NCBI GenBank assembly: GCA_036001225.1
Contig: DASYUM010000090.1
Coordinates: 1 to 24,391, forward strand
Source: DASYUM01 sp036001225
GTDB lineage: Bacteria > Methylomirabilota > Methylomirabilia > Rokubacteriales > DASRDR01
Reading direction: 5' to 3'
DNA: 24,391 bases
The notes beneath the pieces are model-generated. The model was not told the origin of the DNA. It saw nothing but the letters and a program-made list of their open reading frames with translations, and made no database searches. Made by a program: the position numbers and the translations under genes. Shown in pieces: positions 6,656-13,847 of this stretch; position 1 is the stretch's first letter, and every line of letters starts with the position of its first letter.

Positions 6656-7828
6656 GTGGCCGCCGATCCTCTGGCCGCGCTGCTGGCCCTGCGCGATACC
6701 ACGCCGCGGCGGATCGTGGGGCTCATGTCCGGCACCAGCGCCGACGGGATCGATGCGGCGCTGGTCGAGATCGCCGGCGCCGGCGCGGCGACCCGGGCCC
6801 GCCTCCTCGGCTTCGCCGCCTCCGCGTACGCCCCGGACCTCCGGGGCCGCATCCTGGGCGCGGGGGAGGCGACGGCGGCGGAGGTGACTGACCTGCACTA
6901 CCGCCTGGGGGAGGAGTTCGCCCGGGCCGCCCTCATGGTCATCGAGCCGGCCCGTCGCGCCGGGCTCGCGGTGCACCTGGTCGGTTCGCACGGCCAGACG
7001 GCGCGGCATCACCCCCGGGCCGGTACGGCCGACGGTCGGGGCGCCACGCTCCAGCTCGCCGAGCCGGCGGTGATCGCCGAGCGCACGGGATTGCCGGTGG
7101 TCGCCGACTTCCGTCCGCGCGACGTCGCCGCCGGTGGGGAGGGTGCCCCGCTCGTCCCGCTCGTGGATTGGCTGCTCTTCCGCGCGCCCGGCCGCCGCCG
7201 GGCCTGCCTGAACCTGGGTGGCATCGCCAACATCACCGTGCTGGCCGACCGGCTGGAGGACGTGCGGGCGTTCGACGTGGGGCCGGCCAACATGCCGCTC
7301 GACGCGGTGGTCAGCGCCTGGAGCGGCGGGATCGAGCGCTTCGACCGGGACGGCGCCCGAGCCGCCGGGGGACGGGTCGAGCCGCGGCTCCTGGAGGAGC
7401 TGCTGGCCCATCCCTTCCTGGCCCTGCCCCCGCCCAAGTCGACCGGGCGCGAAGCCTTCGGCGCCGCGTTCGTCCGTCCGTTGCTCGCCCGCTTCGTAGG
7501 CCGCGAGGCCGACCTCCTGGCGACGCTCACCCGTTTCGTGGCCGAGGCCGTGGCCGGCGCGCTTCGCCGCTTCGTGCCGGCATCCGCCGACGAGGTGCTG
7601 GTTTCCGGCGGCGGCGCCCGCAACCGCGCGCTGATGGCGGCGCTGCGGGAGACCCTGGCCCCGGCCGCCGTCCGGTCGCTCGAGGAAGTCGGTATGGATC
7701 CGGACGCAAAAGAGGCCGTGGCCTTCGCCGTCCTCGCGAACGAGACGCTCTTCGGCCACCCCGGGAACTTGCCGGGCGTGACCGGGGCGGCCGGGCCGCG
7801 GGTTCTGGGCAAGATCGTCCTCGCCTGA
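6656..7828 (+). CDS. anmK: Anhydro-N-acetylmuramic acid kinase
   Basis: AnmK opens the 1,6-anhydro ring of anhydro-MurNAc and phosphorylates it with ATP to MurNAc-6-phosphate, the substrate of MurQ encoded just upstream. The 390-residue protein carries the ASKHA-fold motifs in order: GLMSGTSADGIDAALV at about 22-37, GSHGQTARHHP near 110-120, VADFRPRDVAAGGEGAPLVP, NLGGIANIT, DVGPANMPLD and VSGGGARNRALMAAL. The family usually has GGQGAPL where this protein has GGEGAPL. GTG start, four bases after the murQ stop, so the two are one operon. No MurNAc transporter, NagZ or amidase gene is in view. Confidence 0.92.
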   Translation: MAADPLAALLALRDTTPRRIVGLMSGTSADGIDAALVEIAGAGAATRARLLGFAASAYAPDLRGRILGAGEATAAEVTDLHYRLGEEFARAALMVIEPARRAGLAVHLVGSHGQTARHHPRAGTADGRGATLQLAEPAVIAERTGLPVVADFRPRDVAAGGEGAPLVPLVDWLLFRAPGRRRACLNLGGIANITVLADRLEDVRAFDVGPANMPLDAVVSAWSGGIERFDRDGARAAGGRVEPRLLEELLAHPFLALPPPKSTGREAFGAAFVRPLLARFVGREADLLATLTRFVAEAVAGALRRFVPASADEVLVSGGGARNRALMAALRETLAPAAVRSLEEVGMDPDAKEAVAFAVLANETLFGHPGNLPGVTGAAGPRVLGKIVLA

Positions 7829-7841
7829 GGGCGGGGCACGT

Positions 7842-7866
7842 CCGGCCGCGCTCGCGGAGCGGCCGG
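7842..7866. terminator. Hairpin between convergent genes
   Basis: A perfect 8-bp stem (CCGGCCGC / GCGGCCGG) with a 9-base loop lies between the anmK stop and the end of the minus-strand gene at 7873. It has no T-tract and is probably a shared convergent terminator. Confidence 0.5.
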
Positions 7867-7872
7867 TGGCCT

Positions 7873-8235
7873 CTAGAGATTCGGGAACAGCGAGGGCTGG
7901 TCAGCGGCCGGGCGGCGTCGGCGGGGGGCCGCGGTCGGCCGGGACGGCGACGGCTTCGGCTTCTTGGGCGCGGCCGGCCGGCGGCGCGGCCCGGGACCGG
8001 TCCACCCCTTCTGCCGGGCGATCTTGTCGCCCTGCTTGATGACGAGGAGGTCCACCAGCCGGGCCAGGGGGTGCTGGAGGAGCATCAGGTACTTGAGCCA
8101 ATAGCGCGGCGTGAAGGCGAGCGTACGCATCTCGTCGAGGGCGAGGGCCAGGGCCGCTCGGTCCCCCTTGCGGCCGGCTGCGCGAAGCCGCTCGAGGATG
8201 CGGGCCTGACTGGTTCGACTGCCGGCGCTACTCAC
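7873..8235 (-). CDS. Basic hypothetical protein with a disordered tail
   Basis: This 120-residue protein is not recognised. The first 75 or so residues look folded and helical (ARILERLRAAG, FTPRYWLKYLMLLQHPLARL, VDLLVIKQGDKIARQKGW). The last 45 are rich in Pro, Arg, Lys and Ala and are likely disordered and positively charged, which could mean nucleic-acid or membrane-surface contact. The GTG start overlaps the upstream membrane protein's TGA by 4 bases (GTGA), so the two are translationally coupled. It ends with the short motif SLFPNL. Confidence 0.6.
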   Translation of the reverse strand: MSSAGSRTSQARILERLRAAGRKGDRAALALALDEMRTLAFTPRYWLKYLMLLQHPLARLVDLLVIKQGDKIARQKGWTGPGPRRRPAAPKKPKPSPSRPTAAPRRRRPAADQPSLFPNL

Positions 8236-8426
8236 GGGCCCGGCCGGCGCTCACGCCGCACAATCCGCACGGCGCTGACCACGACGAGCACGAGCGCGAC
8301 GACGGTGCCCGCCGCCTGCTTCCAGCCAAACCCCGGATACCCGCCGATGCCGATGAGATCGGCGGTCAGCGACAGTACGCCGAGGCCGGTGCCGAGCACG
8401 AGGAGGATCCAGTCCAGCGCGCGCAC
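8232..8426 (-). CDS. Small two-helix membrane protein
   Basis: This 64-residue protein has two hydrophobic segments at about residues 4-24 (WILLVLGTGLGVLSLTADLI) and 36-53 (AAGTVVALVLVVVSAVRI). A short loop with GIGGYPGFGWKQ joins them, and the C-terminus is basic (RRERRPG). By the positive-inside rule that end is probably cytoplasmic. The GTG at 8426 is preceded by CAGGAGAC at good spacing, and the longer open frame up to 8486 is Arg-rich and overlaps a probable -10 box. The family is not recognised. It forms an operon with the basic protein downstream. Confidence 0.65.
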   Translation of the reverse strand: MRALDWILLVLGTGLGVLSLTADLIGIGGYPGFGWKQAAGTVVALVLVVVSAVRIVRRERRPGP

Positions 8427-8476
8427 GCGTCGTCTCCTGAGCCGAGCACGCCGGCTCGCCCGGACGCGCCCGCGCG

Positions 8477-8482
8477 ATTCTA
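8477..8482 (-). promoter_or_regulatory. TAGAAT -10 box for the two small minus-strand genes
   Basis: TAGAAT on the minus strand (8482 to 8477) lies about 50 bases before the GTG at 8426. No convincing -35 box is visible 17 or 18 bases upstream. It is divergent from, and close to, the plus-strand promoter at 8516-8545. Confidence 0.4.
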
Positions 8483-8515
8483 GCACGCGCCTGTCGCGGC
8501 GAGCCGGACCAGCGC

Positions 8516-8545
8516 TTGGCTCGCGTGCGGCCGACAGTGTAGACT
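8516..8545 (+). promoter_or_regulatory. Putative promoter of the beta-hydroxyacid dehydrogenase gene
   Basis: TTGGCT (8516-8521), an 18-base spacer and TAGACT (8540-8545) form a sigma-70-type promoter about 85 bases before the ATG at 8630. Confidence 0.5.
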
Positions 8546-8629
8546 CGGTGCCGTCCGTCGGAGCACCCAGCCAGGCCGCCCGCCTTCACCCTGCACGCGT
8601 CGAGGGAATCGGCGCCGGGAGCCCAACGC

Positions 8630-9523
8630 ATGACCACCATCGGGTTCGTCGGAATCGGGAACATGGGGTTGCCCATGCTCACCAACCTCGTCAAGGCCGG
8701 CCACCGGGTGGAGGCGTACGACATCCGGCGGGAGGCGCTGGACCTCGCCGTCCAACGCGGGGCCACCGCCGGCGGCTCGGCCGCCGAGACGGCGGGGCGG
8801 GTCGAGGTGCTCATCACGATGCTACCCAACTCTCCCGAAGTCGAGGCCGCCTATCTGGGCCCCAAGGGCGTACTGGAGGGCGCGCGGCCGGGACTCGTCT
8901 GCATCGACATGAGCACCATCGACCCGGCGACGACCCGGCGGGTCGGCGAGCGGTTGGCCGGCGCCGGCGTGCGCATGCTGGACGCGCCGGTCTCGGGAGC
9001 GGTGCCGCGGGCGGTGGAGGGGACCCTGACCATCATGGTGGGCGGCGAGGCGACGCTGGCGGAGGCGATGCGCCCCATCCTGGGGGCGATGGGTCGGAAC
9101 GTGATCCACGTCGGGCCCCTGGGCGCGGGGGAGGTGGCCAAGATCTGCAACAACCTCGTGGCCGGGGTCTCGATGATCGCCGTCGCCGAGGCGTTCACCA
9201 TCGGGATGCGGGCCGGCGTCGATCCGCGCGTGCTCCACGAAGTCATCAGCAAGAGCTCGGGCAACTGCTGGGCCATCGAGCACAACTGTCCGGTGCCCGG
9301 GCTGGTCCCGAAGGCCGCGGCCAACAATGCGTTTGCGGCCGGGTTCATGACGGATCTCATGGCCAAGGATCTGTCGCTGGCTCGGGCGGCCGCCCGCGAT
9401 CTCGGGGCGACCTGCTTTTCGGGCACCCTGGCTCATGAGCTGTATACGCTGGCCAGCCGGCACGGCCTGGGGCGAAAGGACTTTTCCTCGGTCATCCAGC
9501 TGCTGACGGCGGCCAACCCCTAG
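8630..9523 (+). CDS. NAD(P)-dependent beta-hydroxyacid dehydrogenase
   Basis: The 297-residue protein belongs to the 3-hydroxyisobutyrate / 2-hydroxy-3-oxopropionate (tartronate semialdehyde) dehydrogenase family. Visible signatures are the N-terminal dinucleotide motif GFVGIGNMGLPM (5-16), the substrate loop DAPVSGA at about 118-124, and GPLGAGEVAKICNN (162-175) with the catalytic lysine at 171 and Asn at 175. Length and domain order (Rossmann, then all-helical) are normal for the family. Specificity cannot be read from these motifs, so garR, glxR or mmsB is not assigned. The residue after the first beta strand is Asp31-Ile-Arg33-Arg34; the arginines may favour NADP, which is an inference. 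It stands alone downstream of its own promoter. Confidence 0.85.
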   Translation: MTTIGFVGIGNMGLPMLTNLVKAGHRVEAYDIRREALDLAVQRGATAGGSAAETAGRVEVLITMLPNSPEVEAAYLGPKGVLEGARPGLVCIDMSTIDPATTRRVGERLAGAGVRMLDAPVSGAVPRAVEGTLTIMVGGEATLAEAMRPILGAMGRNVIHVGPLGAGEVAKICNNLVAGVSMIAVAEAFTIGMRAGVDPRVLHEVISKSSGNCWAIEHNCPVPGLVPKAAANNAFAAGFMTDLMAKDLSLARAAARDLGATCFSGTLAHELYTLASRHGLGRKDFSSVIQLLTAANP

Positions 9524-9606
9524 GCCCGAGCGCGCCGGGCGGCGCCGGGCCCCGCACGTTGCGCCGCTCCCCCGGAGGGAGCACGATAGAGGAAAGGGGG
9601 AGCACC

Positions 9607-10029
9607 ATGGCGCGACGAATCGCTATCTGTCTGATCTTCGTCGGCACCATTGGAGGGATGATTGCCGTCCGCCCCGCCGGAGCCCAGTCGCCGGCCGGCG
9701 GTCTCGAGATGACGGCCCCGCCGGCCCGCCCGGCTCCCGAGTTCGGGCTGGAGCCGACCATGCCACCGGAGCAGCAGGGGAGCCGGGACCAGGAGTTCTA
9801 CCCGGGGCTCGTCAGGAGCCGGCATGAGCCGGCGTTCGTCAAGCCGTTCGTGGCCGACGTGCCGGTGTCGCGGTCGTCGCGCGCGCGAGTCGGGCTGAGC
9901 GGCTGGACGGCCCCCGCCCTTCCCTTCGATACCCGCGACTCCACCGGCGGGGTGGCGTTCGGCCTGACGATCCTGTGGGGGGCGCCAGCCGCCGAGGCCA
10001 AGCCGCCCGCGGCCGAGGGAGTCCGGTAG
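9607..10029 (+). CDS. Small exported hypothetical protein
   Basis: This 140-residue protein has a typical signal peptide: MARR, a hydrophobic core at about 5-21 and a likely cleavage after AGA-Q near residue 27. The mature part is rich in Pro, Ala and Gly, with few aromatic residues and no recognised motif. One hydrophobic stretch near the end (GVAFGLTILWGAP) could be a beta strand. The ATG at 9607 is preceded by a strong purine-rich Shine-Dalgarno (GAAAGGGGGAG); the frame's earlier start at 9559 adds only charged residues. Probably periplasmic; function unknown. Confidence 0.65.
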   Translation: MARRIAICLIFVGTIGGMIAVRPAGAQSPAGGLEMTAPPARPAPEFGLEPTMPPEQQGSRDQEFYPGLVRSRHEPAFVKPFVADVPVSRSSRARVGLSGWTAPALPFDTRDSTGGVAFGLTILWGAPAAEAKPPAAEGVR

Positions 10030-10070
10030 CGTTCGCTGGAGGCGGATGCGACGCGGGTCACGCCGGGTCC

Positions 10071-10105
10071 CGACGCCCCGCGGTGGCCTCGCCGCGGGGG
10101 CGTCG
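10071..10105. terminator. Convergent GC-rich terminator hairpin
   Basis: A 13-bp stem with one bulged G (CGACGCCCCGCGG / CCGCGGGGGCGTCG) and an 8-base loop sits midway between two convergent genes. There is no T-tract on either side. Confidence 0.6.
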
Positions 10106-10123
10106 GTCCGTGGCGGTCCGGTG

Positions 10124-10366
10124 TCAGCCTTTCGCGAGCCCCTCGATCTCGCGCTTGGTCATGGCTTCGATACGGCTGAGCAGCGCCTTGACGCGCCGCT
10201 CGGAGGTGTGATCGGCGAGGATCAGCCGTTTCGACCGCGTTCCGTTCACGATGAATGCCACCCAGTCGTCGAGACTGGGCGTCCCGCGCCACTGAATCAC
10301 CAGACCGCTCGCCTTGAGCTTCTTCCGACCTTCGGACTTGGCCAAGGGCTTTCGCGGGACATCCAT
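10124..10366 (-). CDS. Small hypothetical protein (80 aa)
   Basis: An 80-residue basic protein with no recognised family. It starts MDVPRKPLAKSEGRKKLKAS, then a beta-type segment (GLVIQWRG), a helix (LDDWVAFIVNG) and a Lys/Arg/Glu-rich helical C-terminus (SRIEAMTKREIEGLAKG). The ATG at 10366 has GGAGGA six bases upstream, which decides the start over a TTG at 10456 that belongs to a -35-like TTGACA. The composition would suit a small nucleic-acid-binding or regulatory protein, but nothing in the sequence shows this directly. Confidence 0.6.
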   Translation of the reverse strand: MDVPRKPLAKSEGRKKLKASGLVIQWRGTPSLDDWVAFIVNGTRSKRLILADHTSERRVKALLSRIEAMTKREIEGLAKG

Positions 10367-10441
10367 GAAGATCCTCCGACGCGATCGTAGAACTAATGAG
10401 GGCAGAACAGCGCCATGACGCCCTCTATAAATCTTCTGTGA

Positions 10442-10456
10442 CCGCGCGAGTGTCAA
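10442..10456 (-). promoter_or_regulatory. TTGACA promoter element, copy of the murQ one
   Basis: On the minus strand TTGACACTCGCGCGG (10456 to 10442) begins with a perfect -35 hexamer and is base-for-base the same as 5671-5685 on the plus strand. Downstream the sequence becomes AT-rich (GATTTATAGAGG). A GATTTA lies at the 17-base spacing and a better TATAGA at 21 bases. It probably drives the 80-residue protein, with a leader of roughly 60 bases. Confidence 0.45.
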
Positions 10457-10703
10457 GAGTTTGTTTCGTCAATCACGGCGCGCTCCCGCGCGCGCGACAT
10501 CAGCGGGAGCGAGGATTCATCTGGCGTTGGTGCGGGTGCTTCCCCCGGACTTCGATCTGTCGCGGCGCGGCGGCCCGCGCGGCACTGGGAGGCACGTCAG
10601 ACGCGGCGAATCCGGTTCGGTGGATAGCGGTGGATAAGTGGATATCCTGGAGAACCCCGCGGCGCGTGATCATCGTCGATGGCGATTCGGGAGATCGCTC
10701 GGA
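10457..10703. other. Intergenic region before the GAF gene
   Basis: Roughly 250 bases with no convincing coding frame. TGGATA occurs three times at 10621, 10631 and 10639 (spacings 10 and 8), which could be an operator cluster or chance. The GAF protein's GGGAG ribosome-binding candidate lies at 10689-10693. No clear promoter was found. Confidence 0.4.
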
Positions 10704-11171
10704 ATGACCGCTCCGCCGGCTCCATCGCGTGAGGTCGCCGAGCGGGTGGTCGCGGCCGCCCGGGAGCGCTTTGCTGTTCGCCGGGCGGCGCTGTTTCGGC
10801 TCGAGCCGGGCCTGGGGATCCTCACCTGCATCGCGTCGGCTGGTCCTGGCGGTGAGCAGGGCTGGGTGGAACACTCGCTCCCGGCCGGCGTCGGAGCGGC
10901 CGGCCGGGCCGTGGCCGAGGAACGGCCGGTGACGTCGGCCGACCTGCTCGCCGACGCGCGGATCCCGGTTGCTCCTTGGCTGCGGGACGCGATGGAGCGA
11001 GAGGGTCTGCGGGCGGTGGCGGCGGCACCGCTCCGGTTTGCCGGCGTGATCATCGGGGCTCTCGGCATCCTCGACGCGGCCGGGCGCACGTTCAGCGGCG
11101 AGGACCTCGGGCGACTCGCTGACTTCGCCGAGGAGGCGGCGGCCGGTCTGGCCGGCCGCGACCCGAGCTAG
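10704..11171 (+). CDS. Stand-alone GAF domain protein
   Basis: The 155-residue protein is essentially one GAF domain. A helix (SREVAERVVAAARERF) leads into strands AALFRLE and LTCIASAG, then the GAF-type segment PAGVGAAGRAVAEERPVTSADLL at about 67-90. A second strand pair follows (AVAAAPLRF, VIIGALGILDAAGRTFSGED), then a closing helix. GAF domains bind small ligands or mediate dimerisation and usually sit next to an output domain; none is present here. It may be a single-domain sensor or the remnant of a larger signalling protein. The ATG at 10704 is preferred because GGGAG precedes it; a GTG at 10638 would add 22 residues. No neighbouring kinase is visible. Confidence 0.75.
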   Translation: MTAPPAPSREVAERVVAAARERFAVRRAALFRLEPGLGILTCIASAGPGGEQGWVEHSLPAGVGAAGRAVAEERPVTSADLLADARIPVAPWLRDAMEREGLRAVAAAPLRFAGVIIGALGILDAAGRTFSGEDLGRLADFAEEAAAGLAGRDPS

Positions 11172-11175
11172 ATTC

Positions 11176-11208
11176 CGCGCGGAGTGGACAATCAGACGCG
11201 TAGGGTGC
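11176..11208 (+). repeat. Intergenic repeat element, copy B, leading into a hairpin
   Basis: These 33 bases match 22833-22865 at 28 positions, and all five differences are transitions. The 3' part enters a perfect 10-base stem (CGCGTAGGGT 11197-11206 / ACCCTGCGCG 11215-11224, one G-T pair) with an 8-base loop. It lies just after a plus-strand stop codon and before the end of a minus-strand gene, as the other copy does. Confidence 0.6.
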
Positions 11209-11242
11209 GGCCTTACCCTGCGCGTGGTTACCCCAACGGACG

Positions 11243-12142
11243 CTAAGTCGCCAGGAGGTCCTTCACGGGCGTGCCGAGCCAGCCGGCCTCGCGCTTTTCC
11301 CAGTAGAGAGCGCGGAGCCGGCTGCTGAGCGGACCCGGTGTCCCGGTCCCGAGCGGCCGCCCGTCAACCCGGCTGACCGGCATGATCCCGCCTGCGGTCG
11401 AGGAGAGCAAGGCTTCGTCCGCCTCTCGCAGGGATTCCGGCGTCAGGTCGACCTCGCGCCCCGGCACCCCGAGCTCGGCGGCGAGGTCGAAGACGGTCCG
11501 CCGGGTGATTCCTTCCAGCACGTTGCGCCGCGGCGTCAACAATTCCCGGTCCTTCACCACGAAAAGGTTGAAGCCGGGCCCCTCGGTCAGGTAGCCGGCG
11601 GGCGTGCAGAGGACGGCGGTATCGGCACCTCGGTCCAGCGCCTCCAGGAGACCCCGCTCGAGGTCCATCCAGTTGAAGTTCTTGACCCGGGGATCGATCG
11701 CCTCGGCCGGGGTCCGGCGCGTGCCGGCGATGACGACGTGGACGCCCGCCTCCTGCCGACGGGGGCTGAAGATCCAGATGTAGGGGAGCGCGAAGCCGAT
11801 GAACTTGTTCTGGCAGCGCCGCGGGTCGCGCTCGGCGAGGTCGAGGAATCGGCCGCGGGTGACGATCATCTGGACGTACGCGCTCTCCAGACCGGCTCGG
11901 TGGACGCACCCGGCCAGGATCTGCTTCAACTCGGCCGGCGCGTGCGGGCAGGTGAGTCGCATGCCGGCGCAGGATCGGAAGAAGCGGCCGACGTGGTCGT
12001 CCAGCCGGAAGAACAGGCCCTTCCAGACCGATACGGTGTCGTAGACCGCGTCGCCCCGGGTGAAGCCGACGTCGAAGATCGAGATCTTCGCCTCGCTGGC
12101 GGGAACGTACTCGCCGTCGATGAAGGCGATGCCCTCAGCCAT
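11243..12142 (-). CDS. Fold-type IV aminotransferase, (R)-amine transaminase-like
   Basis: A 299-residue PLP enzyme of aminotransferase class IV (the BCAT / D-amino acid transaminase / (R)-amine transaminase group). The catalytic lysine is K154 in AIDPRVKNFNWMDLERG; LTEGPGFNLFVV and the phosphate-binding STAGGIMPV near 252-260 are also clear. Several segments, FTRGDAVYDTVSVWKGLFFR, MIVTRG, the YIWIFSP stretch and AIDPxVKN, resemble characterised fungal (R)-selective amine transaminases more than BCAT or D-alanine transaminase. This comparison is from memory and the substrate is not proven. The ATG at 12142 has GGAGGG upstream. Divergent from mqnD, with 76 bases between starts. Confidence 0.8.
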   Translation of the reverse strand: MAEGIAFIDGEYVPASEAKISIFDVGFTRGDAVYDTVSVWKGLFFRLDDHVGRFFRSCAGMRLTCPHAPAELKQILAGCVHRAGLESAYVQMIVTRGRFLDLAERDPRRCQNKFIGFALPYIWIFSPRRQEAGVHVVIAGTRRTPAEAIDPRVKNFNWMDLERGLLEALDRGADTAVLCTPAGYLTEGPGFNLFVVKDRELLTPRRNVLEGITRRTVFDLAAELGVPGREVDLTPESLREADEALLSSTAGGIMPVSRVDGRPLGTGTPGPLSSRLRALYWEKREAGWLGTPVKDLLAT

Positions 12143-12218
12143 TGCGCCCTCCTGGGCTTTCCGCCATACTCGGAAACCGCAGCCGAGCGTATCACATCAG
12201 CGCGCGAAGGGGGCTCCG

Positions 12219-13046
12219 ATGCGCCTCGTCCGGATCGGCCACAGCCCGGACGCCGACGACGCCTTCATGTTCTATGCGCTCACCCACGGCAAGGTCGAGG
12301 TCCCCGGCGTCCGCGTCGAGCACGTCCTGGAAGACATCGAGTCGCTGAACCGCCGGGCGGCGACCGGCGAGCTGGAGGTGACGGCCATCTCTTGCGCCAC
12401 CTATCCGGCCATCGCCGACCGCTACCGGCTGATGGACGCCGGCGCGTCCATGGGGAAGGGCTACGGGCCGATCGTGGTAGCCAAGCAGCCCTATCCGGAG
12501 GCGGCCCTGGCCGTCAGCTCCATCGCGGTGCCGGGACTGGGCACCACCGCCTACCTCCTCCTTCGCCTGGCCCTCGGGGATCCGCCCGTCATCGTGGTGC
12601 CGTTCGATCGCATCATCCAGGTCGTGGTCGATGAGCAGGCCCATGCCGGGTTGTTGATCCACGAGGGCCAGATCACCTACTCGGAGCAGCGGCTCACGAA
12701 GGTCATGGACCTCGGCGAGCGGTGGACGAAGGAGACCGGGCTGCCCCTTCCGCTCGGGGTCAACGTCACCCGCCGCGACCTGGGCGAAGACCTCGCCCGC
12801 CAGCTCTCCGATGCGCTGCGGGCGTCCATCCGATACGCGCACGCTCACCCCGACGAGGCGGTGGGGTACGCGCTCCGCTACGGACGGGGGATCGACGCCG
12901 AGACTTGCCGGAAGTTCGTCGAGATGTACGTCAACGACTACACGGTGACGCTCGGGGAGGAGGGGCGCCGGGCATTGGAGACGCTCTATCGGCAGGCAGT
13001 GAAGAGGGACCTGCTCGCGGCCCTCCCGCCCATCGATCCGCTGTAG
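12219..13046 (+). CDS. mqnD: 1,4-dihydroxy-6-naphthoate synthase
   Basis: MqnD converts cyclic dehypoxanthine futalosine to 1,4-dihydroxy-6-naphthoate, the last ring-forming step of the futalosine menaquinone route. The 275-residue protein has the periplasmic-binding-protein-like fold of the MqnA/MqnD family. IGHSPDADDAFMFYAL lies at about 6-21 (many relatives have SPCPND here), TAISCATYPAI near 60, GTTAYLLLRLAL near 108-120 and AGLLIHEGQITY near 146-157. Length is normal for MqnD. The ATG at 12219 has GAAGGGGG seven bases upstream. It converges on the operon encoding the other steps, with only 2 bases between its stop and the methyltransferase stop. Confidence 0.85.
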   Translation: MRLVRIGHSPDADDAFMFYALTHGKVEVPGVRVEHVLEDIESLNRRAATGELEVTAISCATYPAIADRYRLMDAGASMGKGYGPIVVAKQPYPEAALAVSSIAVPGLGTTAYLLLRLALGDPPVIVVPFDRIIQVVVDEQAHAGLLIHEGQITYSEQRLTKVMDLGERWTKETGLPLPLGVNVTRRDLGEDLARQLSDALRASIRYAHAHPDEAVGYALRYGRGIDAETCRKFVEMYVNDYTVTLGEEGRRALETLYRQAVKRDLLAALPPIDPL

Positions 13047-13048
13047 CC

Positions 13049-13840
13049 TCAGCGCTCGCCGGCCGCCACCAGCGTCTCGACGGGGAAGGTCAGCCGCCCT
13101 CCCGTCGCCCCGCCGGCCAGCTGGCCGAGGACCTCGTCCCGGACGGCGCGGCGCTCCCCCGGGCCCAGCTCGAGATAGGCTTGACCGGCCAGCCCCGCCC
13201 CGGCCTCGACGACCGCCCAGTAGTCGGCGGCCGACGGGAAGCCGACCTCGCGTGTTTCCCGGCCCAGGCTGACGTTGCCGAATCCGGCGCCCGACAACAG
13301 CGCCTCCAACCGCGCGGGGTCGCCCAGGGAGCAGAGCCGGGCCGGCGTCCCGGCATGGGTTGCACGATGGCGGGCGATCGCCGTGAACACACGGGCGTAG
13401 AGCATGCGGTCGGGGCGGGTCAAGACGCACACGGCGACCCGACCTCCAGCGCGCAGCACGCGGTGAAATTCGGTCAGGCCGGAGGCCGGGCTCGGGAAGA
13501 ACATGAGCCCGAGCTGGCAGAGGATGACGTCGAAGCGGCCCGGCCGGAAGGGCAGGGCCTGGCCGTCGGCGGCGACCACCCACGCCCCCCGGGCGGCGAG
13601 GCGGTCGCGGGCACGGGCCAGCATGGGCACCGACAGATCGGCGCCCACGACGCGGCCCGATGACCCGACCCGGGCGAGGGCGGCCTCGGCGGCCAGGCCG
13701 GTGCCCGTCGCGACGTCGAGGACGCGGTCGCCGGATCGTACCCGGGCGGCTTCGAGGAGCGCAGGGATGAACAGCCGCGAGAGGTCCGCCCCCGCCCGGT
13801 CGTAGAGCCCCGCGGTGCCGTCAAAGGTGAGCGCGCTCAG
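13049..13840 (-). CDS. Class I SAM methyltransferase, apparent CTG start
   Basis: A protein of about 263 residues with the SAM-binding motif VLDVATGTGLAAEAA at about 41-55, GADLS for the acidic ribose-binding residue, ADGQALPFRPGRFDVILC and a later VLRAGGRVAVCV strand, in a UbiE/MenG-like order. The frame has no ATG, GTG or TTG before the SAM motif. A CTG at 13840, seven bases after the mqnC stop, gives a sensible N-terminus (SALTFDGTAGLYDRAGADLS). The first standard codon, GTG at 13648, would delete the SAM site, so it cannot be the real start of a working enzyme. As the last gene of the mqn operon it may be the demethylmenaquinone methyltransferase, inferred from position only. Confidence 0.7.
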   Translation of the reverse strand: MSALTFDGTAGLYDRAGADLSRLFIPALLEAARVRSGDRVLDVATGTGLAAEAALARVGSSGRVVGADLSVPMLARARDRLAARGAWVVAADGQALPFRPGRFDVILCQLGLMFFPSPASGLTEFHRVLRAGGRVAVCVLTRPDRMLYARVFTAIARHRATHAGTPARLCSLGDPARLEALLSGAGFGNVSLGRETREVGFPSAADYWAVVEAGAGLAGQAYLELGPGERRAVRDEVLGQLAGGATGGRLTFPVETLVAAGER

Positions 13841-13847
13841 GTGCGGC

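Noticed and set aside
7168..9438. A very long plus-strand open frame of 756 codons
   Set aside because: It overlaps anmK and the dehydrogenase in another frame, is made of Arg/Gly/Ala/Pro runs, and is a GC-rich shadow.
10621..10644. Three TGGATA hexamers as an operator or replication-type iteron
   Set aside because: Spacing is irregular (10 and 8), the hexamer is short, and no initiator or regulator gene is adjacent. Kept only as a note in the intergenic entry.
10396..10707. Open frame ending with VIIVDGDSGD and overlapping the GAF ATG by four bases, resembling a response-regulator beginning
   Set aside because: The rest of the frame is Arg/Cys-rich without any domain, and it covers the promoter area of the divergent gene. 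The ending looks like chance.
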